NCBI GenBank assembly: GCA_934646835.1
Contig: CAKUES010000029.1
Location: 1-18,512, forward strand
Source: an uncultured Coriobacteriales bacterium
GTDB lineage: Bacteria; Actinomycetota; Coriobacteriia; Coriobacteriales; QAMH01
Length of the DNA: 18,512 nt
Direction: 5' to 3'
Part shown: positions 14,804 through 18,512 of the stretch, in pieces
Position numbering within the stretch: the first letter of the stretch is position 1
How the letters are laid out: every line of letters begins with the position of its first letter
Position numbers and translations under genes: made by a program
The notes under the pieces: generated by a model
Database searches by the model: none
Seen by the model: only the letters and a program-made list of their open reading frames with translations
What the model was told of the DNA's origin: nothing

Positions 14804-14825
14804 GGGGCCGAATTCATTCGGCCCC
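14804..14825. repeat. Palindrome GGGGCCGAA/TTCGGCCCC preceded by CGTA
   Basis: Perfect 9-bp stem, loop TTCA. It shares the CGTAGGGG edge with the palindromes at 5903 and 14730 but has a different core, so only the frame is conserved. It is in inverted orientation to the 14730 element, 52 nt away. Confidence 0.7.
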
Positions 14826-14849
14826 ACCGCAACAAAACGCAATTAGCCT

Positions 14850-14950
14850 CGCGCCAGCGTCATCGAGCCCCAAGCTCCACGTAGGCGCCAGACGAAGTCG
14901 GCGCCATCGGGCTGCAGTGACACACTTTGTCACTGGCACAATGTGTGTCA
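14850..14950. repeat. Diverged third copies of both intergenic repeat families
   Basis: Bases 14881-14906 are identical to the 26-nt core of the 114-nt repeats (5813-5838 and 6007-6032), with weaker similarity upstream to about 14850. Directly after it, 14918-14950 (TGACACAC ... GTGTGTCA) is a diverged copy of the TGACACC...GGTGTCA element at 5707-5739, sharing TTTGTCACTGG. So the two families are adjacent here as they are at 5641-5870. Apart from these repeats and the possible operator at 14962-14996, the 433-nt gap between the DUF192 gene and the next gene holds nothing else I can support. Confidence 0.75.
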
Positions 14951-14961
14951 GGGCTTGCCCT

Positions 14962-15021
14962 GCTTGTTGTTTTGGGGCAACAAGCTGTTTCTTGTTCCAG
15001 GGCGGTCTGCTGCTGGAAAAT
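14962..15021 (+). promoter_or_regulatory. Candidate operator/promoter of the XRE-TipAS regulator gene
   Basis: Three half-sites of one sequence lie in a row: CTTGTT (14963-14968), its inverse AACAAG (14979-14984), and CTTGTT again (14991-14996). The first two form a perfect 8-bp inverted repeat (GCTTGTTG ... CAACAAGC). A weak promoter overlaps: TTGTTC (14992-14997) and GAAAAT (15016-15021), 18 nt apart. This suggests autoregulation by the HTH protein encoded 64 nt downstream. The stem plus T-rich flank could alternatively be a weak terminator. Confidence 0.35.
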
Positions 15022-15059
15022 AGAGCCCAATGATGAAAGGGAGCCTGAAGGAGGCATAA

Positions 15060-15890
15060 ATGGCAATCAAAGACGTTATCGCTGCCATCCGCAAGGAAGC
15101 CGGCGTTACGCAGACGGAGATGGCGCGCAAGCTGTACGTGACGCGCCAAGCTGTCTCACGTTGGGAGACAGGTGAGACTGAGCCAGGTATAGATATGATC
15201 AAGCTTATCTGCGTGTCCTTCAACGTGCCGCTCGAGCGCTTCTTCGAGATGCCGATGGAGTATTACTGCCAGTGCTGCAGCATGCCCATTCCCGATGAGG
15301 AAATCCATGGTAGGGAAGCCGATGGCTCTGTAAATGCGAGCTTCTGTAAATATTGCTATGACCACGGCGACTTCACGGCCAAGAACGTCAGCATGGATGA
15401 CTTCATCGAGAGAACGGCTCCTATGGAGGCGGAGGCGCTCGGCATCTCGCGCGAGGAAGCAGTCTCCCTTATGGCGACGCTGCTTCCCCATCTCAAGCGT
15501 TGGAAGGAGGTCGAGGCAAACGAGGCTGCTTATGGCAGCGAGCTGAGATCTCGCTATGGCGATGAGGTGATCGACGCCGCGAATGAGAAGTACCTCGCTA
15601 TGGGTGAGCGCGGGCATGCGGACGCCTCCGAGCTCGAGCAGGAGATCAAGCAGCAACTGACGCTTGCGATGGAGGCTGGCGGACCCGACAATCCGGAAGC
15701 TGCCAAGCTCGCAGAGATGCACGGACGCTGGTTGCGTATGCATTGGCCGGAGGGCGTCTACACCCCGCAGGCTCATAGGAGTCTGGCGGAGGGCTACCTT
15801 GCAGACGAGCGCTTTAAGAAGTACTACGAACAGATTGTGCCAGGCGCCACAGCCTTTTTGCGTGACGCTATCGTTCGCTGGGTGGTCTAG
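15060..15890 (+). CDS. XRE-family regulator with zinc ribbon and TipAS-like ligand domain
   Basis: 276-aa cytoplasmic, probably DNA-binding protein with three parts. An XRE/Cro HTH covers about residues 5-62 (GVTQTEMARKLYVTRQAVSRWETGETEPG). A zinc ribbon of the CxxC...CxxC type covers about 68-112 (Cys70, Cys73, Cys96, Cys99; with MPIP, GREADGS and CKYCYDHGDFT as in Zn_ribbon_2 proteins). The C-terminal part, about 150-276, resembles TipAS, the thiopeptide/multidrug-binding domain of TipA-type MerR regulators (RYGDEVIDAANEKYLAMG ... YTPQAHRSLAEGYLADERFKKYYE ... GATAFLRDAI). TipAS normally sits on a MerR HTH, so the fusion is atypical. Start 15060 has AAGGAGG at 15048-15054. It is likely a ligand-responsive regulator; ligand and targets are unknown, and no efflux gene is beside it. 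Confidence 0.85.
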   Translation: MAIKDVIAAIRKEAGVTQTEMARKLYVTRQAVSRWETGETEPGIDMIKLICVSFNVPLERFFEMPMEYYCQCCSMPIPDEEIHGREADGSVNASFCKYCYDHGDFTAKNVSMDDFIERTAPMEAEALGISREEAVSLMATLLPHLKRWKEVEANEAAYGSELRSRYGDEVIDAANEKYLAMGERGHADASELEQEIKQQLTLAMEAGGPDNPEAAKLAEMHGRWLRMHWPEGVYTPQAHRSLAEGYLADERFKKYYEQIVPGATAFLRDAIVRWVV

Positions 15891-15893
15891 GGC

Positions 15894-15923
15894 TTCGCGG
15901 AGGGGTGCAAAGTGCGCTACTAT
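15894..15923 (+). promoter_or_regulatory. Possible promoter of the trkA pair
   Basis: A -10-like TACTAT (15918-15923) with a poor -35 TTCGCG (15894-15899) 18 nt upstream, immediately after the regulator stop codon and about 37 nt before the GTG start. The -10 fits well; the -35 does not. Confidence 0.25.
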
Positions 15924-15959
15924 CGTTGCTGTTTCAAATAGAGACGGTTAGGAGAGCGC

Positions 15960-16607
15960 GTGAACATCATTGTTGTCGGTTGCGGACGTGTGGGCAGCCA
16001 TTTGGCGACGCTGTTGTCTGACGACGGACACAACGTCTCGGTTATCGACCGCAGGGTCGACGCATTCAGCACGCTGGGCCACAGCTTCAACGGTATGACG
16101 GTCAAGGGCGTCGGCTTCGACGAGGAAGTTCTAATCGAGGCGGGCGTCGAGGACTGCGATGCGGTTGCAGCCGTTACCAGCAACGACAACGCCAATCTCA
16201 TGGTGGCGGAGGTCGCGCGCCGCATCTTTGGCGTCAAGCACGTCATCACGCGCCTTTATGCTCCCAAGCGCGAGAAGGCCTATACGCAGCTGGGTATCGA
16301 CTTCGCATGCGGTACCACGCTGGTTGCAGAGGAAATCTTCACCAAGATCCTCGCCGGCCACGGTCATCATATCGAGTCCTTTGGCAACTACGAGCTTATT
16401 CGTTTCGCCTTGCGCTTCAAGGACAGGGACACGATCGTCACCTGTGGTGAGCTTGAGCGTGAGTTCGGTGCGCGCGTCGTGGTCTACGAGCACGATGACA
16501 ACACGTACATGCCCAAGCCTGACAGCATCCTGCGCTACGGTGATGTGGCAATCGTTTGCATCGACACGCTCAACCTGTTCGAGTTCTCCGAGTTCCTGAG
16601 GAGCTAG
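15960..16607 (+). CDS. trkA: TrkA-type K+ uptake regulatory protein (RCK N + C), first of a pair
   Basis: 215-aa cytoplasmic nucleotide-binding subunit that gates a Trk/Ktr potassium channel. The N-terminal Rossmann fold is intact: IIVVGCGRVGSHLATLLSDDGHNVSVIDRR (residues 3-32; GxGxxG and the acidic Asp at the end of strand 2 for NAD(H)/ATP ribose). TSNDNANLMVAEVARRIFGV and a C-terminal RCK_C-like half (about 135-215) follow. The start codon is GTG with AGGAG at 15950-15954. It is half the length of E. coli TrkA and is followed after 3 nt by a paralogue, the two-protein arrangement recalled for actinobacterial CeoB/CeoC. Confidence 0.88.
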   Translation: MNIIVVGCGRVGSHLATLLSDDGHNVSVIDRRVDAFSTLGHSFNGMTVKGVGFDEEVLIEAGVEDCDAVAAVTSNDNANLMVAEVARRIFGVKHVITRLYAPKREKAYTQLGIDFACGTTLVAEEIFTKILAGHGHHIESFGNYELIRFALRFKDRDTIVTCGELEREFGARVVVYEHDDNTYMPKPDSILRYGDVAIVCIDTLNLFEFSEFLRS

Positions 16608-16610
16608 CGT

Positions 16611-17276
16611 ATGTACATCGTTATCGTCGGCGGCAGCATGACCGCGGAGTTCCTCATCAGCGCAATGCAGGACCAGCGCCACAGGGTCACAGTCATCGAG
16701 GAGGACCTTGAGACGACAGAGCGCCTTGTCGAGGTGCTGCCCAAACGCGCCACCGTCGTCATGGGCGACGGCTGTGACTCGGAGATCCAACGAGATGCTG
16801 GCGTGGCGGATGCGGATCTGTTTATCGCCTTGACTGGTCACGACGAGACAAACCTCGTTGCCTGCGAGATCGCCATGACCGTGTTCGATGTGCCGCGCTG
16901 CATTGCGAGCGTGCGCAGCCCCAAAAACGAGCGCATCTTCCGCGAGGTGGGCATCGAGCCGGTAAGCTCAACGGACCTCATCGCCCGCATGGTCGAGGAA
17001 GAGGCCGTTATCGGCGACATGCGCATGGTCTTTAGCTTGCGCGAGGGCGACATCACGATGGTCGAGACCAAGATGCCCACGCGTATGAAGCACAAGGACG
17101 GCATCACTGTCTCGAACATCGCTATTCCTCGCCAAGCGAACTTCATTGCCGTTGTTCGCGATGGGGATTTCGAGATGATCAACCCTGACACGCGCCTTAT
17201 GCCGGGTGAGACCGTCATCGCTGCCGCCAAGGCAGACGCGGAGGAGGAGTTCCTCCGCGTGATTAAGCGCCTGTAG
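16611..17276 (+). CDS. TrkA-type K+ uptake regulatory protein, second of a pair, with degenerate GxGxxG
   Basis: 221-aa RCK protein. The Rossmann core MYIVIVGGSMTAEFLISAMQ lacks the GxGxxG loop glycines (GGSMTA in place of GxGRVG), although VTVIEEDLE keeps an acidic residue after strand 2. GDGCDSEIQRDAGVADADLFIALTGHDETNLVACEIA is typical TrkA_N. Residues about 140-221 form the RCK_C/TrkA_C half (VSNIAIPRQANFIAVVRDGDFEMINPDTRLMPGETVIAAA). GAGGAG (16598-16603) gives a good start 3 nt after the first gene, so the two are co-translated. It probably forms a hetero-oligomeric gating ring with its neighbour, one subunit binding nucleotide and the other not. No TrkH/KtrB membrane subunit is in the window. 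Confidence 0.87.
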   Translation: MYIVIVGGSMTAEFLISAMQDQRHRVTVIEEDLETTERLVEVLPKRATVVMGDGCDSEIQRDAGVADADLFIALTGHDETNLVACEIAMTVFDVPRCIASVRSPKNERIFREVGIEPVSSTDLIARMVEEEAVIGDMRMVFSLREGDITMVETKMPTRMKHKDGITVSNIAIPRQANFIAVVRDGDFEMINPDTRLMPGETVIAAAKADAEEEFLRVIKRL

Positions 17277-17352
17277 GGTGACTGCAGTACTCTGCATCTA
17301 GCCAGCCGTGCGAGGGTTCTGTTGAGTTGAGTACGTCGATGTCGTTTCTGCA

Positions 17353-17393
17353 TATAAGATTGAATCGATGCAGTAATGAGATACAGGTTACTG
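17353..17393 (+). promoter_or_regulatory. Possible promoter -10 and adjacent inverted repeat
   Basis: TATAAG at 17353-17358 is a good -10, but the nearest -35 (TTGAGT, 17327-17332) is 20 nt away. An inverted repeat CAGTAA (17371-17376) / TTACTG (17388-17393) lies just downstream, where an operator could sit. This would give a leader of about 150 nt before the secreted-protein gene. The 240-nt gap after the trkA pair contains no Rho-independent terminator that I can see. Confidence 0.25.
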
Positions 17394-17468
17394 ACTAGTC
17401 GTTTCATACGAAAAATGACACATTTTGCGCTCAAGCACGTATTGAAGACCCTCGTCATTGTCTAATGG

Positions 17469-17510
17469 CCCTGTAAAGCCGCCTTGGGGCGGACCTTATC
17501 AGGGAAGGGA
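17469..17510 (+). promoter_or_regulatory. Leader hairpin overlapping the ribosome binding site
   Basis: CCCTGTAA (17469-17476) pairs with TTA-T-CAGGG (17496-17504, one bulged T), and CCGCC (17479-17483) pairs with GGCGG (17488-17492) around TTGG. The 3' strand of the outer helix shares 17501-17504 with the ribosome binding site AGGGAAGGGA (17501-17510). Folding would partly hide the site, so translation of the following gene may be controlled. Ligand or trigger unknown. Confidence 0.45.
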
Positions 17511-17516
17511 CTGGAT

Positions 17517-18266
17517 ATGATTCGGTTTGGAGACGCAAGCACTCACAGCGAGAAGATGATCAGCTTGGCATTGATCGGCGCATGCGCGATGGGCTGCGGT
17601 GTTGTTGCGGCTGGTGTGACGGCAGGCCAGGCAGAAGCGCTGACGGATACCTACCTTACTATGAAGCAGTTTGACGGCAAGCATGTGGTCTACCTTGGCC
17701 AAAGCCAGAGGACTGGGATGGGCGTTTCGACTGATGGCCAAGTCGCGACCAATATCAAAGTTAGCAACAAGAAGGTCGCCACCACTCCGTATCCGGAGTC
17801 GGGGCAGCTTTATGTTGATTTCCATAAAACTGGCACGACGAAGATCACCTATAAGGTCAAGGGCAAGACGCATACCTCGACGTGGACCGTCAAAAAGTAT
17901 TCAAATCCCTTTACAACGCTCAAAAGCGGCACTAAGGACCTGAAAAAGTACGCAGACAAAGGCCACTTTGACGGTTCCATCACTGGTTACGGCGCCGCGC
18001 CTATCTACATCGGCGTGCAAAAGGACATCATGTACCAAAACGGCACTGCCGAGGGCCAGTCTATCAGTGGCTTGAAGTCCGGTCAGAAGCTCGTCGTCAA
18101 GCCGGCCAAGGGCTGGAAGATCTACTCCCTCAACATTGCCGGCAATAAGATCAAGAGCGGGTCGGTGGTTCCTGAGGGAACAGGTACAGTCTCTGTCGTA
18201 ATGCAGAACAAGAAGGACAAGACCATCGTCAGCTACAACATCTCTGATAACAGCATGTGGGGCTAG
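17517..18266 (+). CDS. Secreted Lys-rich protein with Ig-like (Big_2-like) segment, function unknown
   Basis: 249-aa exported protein. A long signal peptide covers residues 1-41: an n-region with one Lys, h-region MISLALIGACAMGCGVVAAGV, and a likely cleavage site AEA|LTD. The mature part (about 208 aa) is rich in Lys, Thr and Gly and should be beta-rich. Residues about 55-125 (ATNIKVSNKKVATTPYPES ... GTTKITYKVKGKTHTSTWTV) resemble a bacterial Ig-like (Big_2) repeat. The C-terminal half (about 150-249) is a second beta domain that I do not recognise. No LPxTG, lipobox or wall-binding repeat is visible, so it is probably released or held by charge. Start ATG 17517 is chosen for AGGGAAGGGA 6 nt upstream and the signal peptide. 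It stands alone between the trkA pair and a terminator. Confidence 0.8.
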   Translation: MIRFGDASTHSEKMISLALIGACAMGCGVVAAGVTAGQAEALTDTYLTMKQFDGKHVVYLGQSQRTGMGVSTDGQVATNIKVSNKKVATTPYPESGQLYVDFHKTGTTKITYKVKGKTHTSTWTVKKYSNPFTTLKSGTKDLKKYADKGHFDGSITGYGAAPIYIGVQKDIMYQNGTAEGQSISGLKSGQKLVVKPAKGWKIYSLNIAGNKIKSGSVVPEGTGTVSVVMQNKKDKTIVSYNISDNSMWG

Positions 18267-18289
18267 GTCTCCAACGTTAGCTTTTCTCG

Positions 18290-18326
18290 ACGGACCTGCG
18301 GTGCAATAGCGCTGCGGGTCCGTTTT
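18290..18326 (+). terminator. Rho-independent terminator of the secreted-protein gene
   Basis: ACGGACC (18290-18296) pairs with GGTCCGT (18317-18323). Pairing continues inward through TGCGGTG/CGCTGCG with three G-T pairs, and TTTT (18323-18326) follows. It is 23 nt after the stop codon. Confidence 0.8.
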
Positions 18327-18409
18327 GCATTGTCGGGGCAGCGCCCGTCCGGCCATCACAATGAAGGCTGGGGACTCTGGAGAGCCGCTGGGCAATGCGA
18401 GGTTTATGA

Positions 18410-18433
18410 GGAGGGACAGGGTCCCTCCCCTAC
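18410..18433. repeat. GC-rich palindrome (GGAGGGAC family), copy 2
   Basis: GGAGGGAC/GTCCCTCC stem with loop AGG, followed by CCTAC. It is the reverse complement of the 5903 element including its flank, so the family occurs in both orientations at opposite ends of the window. Confidence 0.75.
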
Positions 18434-18454
18434 GAAATCGGTATTCTCCCGGGT

Positions 18455-18494
18455 CAGAAAAAGAAAACAGGCCACAGATTTGCACTGTGACCTG
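18455..18494 (-). terminator. Minus-strand Rho-independent terminator for a gene beyond the right edge
   Basis: Read on the - strand, CAGGTCACAG...CTGTGGCCTG (18494-18468, 9 pairs and one C-A mismatch, 7-nt loop) is followed by a T-rich run (TTTTCTTTTTCTG, 18467-18455). This is the expected order for a leftward transcript, implying a convergent gene to the right of the window. The interval 18327-18454 otherwise holds only the palindrome at 18410. Confidence 0.65.
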
Positions 18495-18512
18495 CGAAAA
18501 CTCTTGGAGCGG

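Noticed and set aside
14590..15033. 147-codon frame after the DUF192 gene
   Set aside because: It begins inside the DUF192 gene and crosses three palindromes and two dispersed repeats; there is no protein-like composition and no ribosome binding site.

Overview
The window is high-GC DNA with every confident gene on the + strand. Gene content and protein style (a carnitine-type CoA operon, a monoderm Tad pilus locus without secretin, paired single-domain TrkA proteins, many short palindromic intergenic repeats) suggest an anaerobic gut actinobacterium of the class Coriobacteriia (Collinsella/Olsenella-like). The taxonomic call is inference from recalled protein similarity, not from a marker gene.

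Region 1 (1-5600) is a carnitine/crotonobetaine operon: caiA (5' end cut by the window edge), caiB, caiC and a major facilitator transporter, closed by a strong terminator. CaiC would activate the betaine with CoA, CaiB would move CoA between betaines, and CaiA would interconvert crotonobetainyl-CoA and gamma-butyrobetainyl-CoA. The MFS protein sits where E. coli carries the BCCT antiporter CaiT. caiD and caiE are not in the window. Intercistronic stem-loops lie before caiB and before caiC.

Region 2 (5600-6286) has no gene. It holds a 26-bp perfect inverted repeat, two 114-nt direct repeats that fold on themselves, a short GC-rich palindrome, and an orphan Rho-independent terminator. Relatives of three of these repeats recur at 14730-14950 and at 18410, on both sides of the next locus.

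Region 3 (6287-14626) is a compact Tad/Flp pilus operon: cpaB, tadZ, tadA, tadB, tadC, the Flp pilin, four more class-III-prepilin-like proteins (a small pilin, TadE-like, a 697-residue TadG-like protein, a second TadE-like) and a DUF192 protein. Almost all junctions overlap or are 2 nt apart. All five pilin-like proteins have a Gly cleavage site before a hydrophobic segment; four of them read G|Q-x-x-x-E. No prepilin peptidase (TadV/CpaA) is in the window. The TadG-like protein carries a coiled coil and a His/Cys cluster that looks metal-binding.

Region 4 (14627-18512) has a repeat-rich gap, then a regulator combining an XRE HTH, a zinc ribbon and a TipAS-like drug-binding domain, then a two-gene TrkA-type pair without its membrane partner, then a secreted Lys-rich protein behind a structured leader. 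The window ends with a + strand terminator, another copy of the palindrome, and a - strand terminator that implies a convergent gene beyond the right edge.
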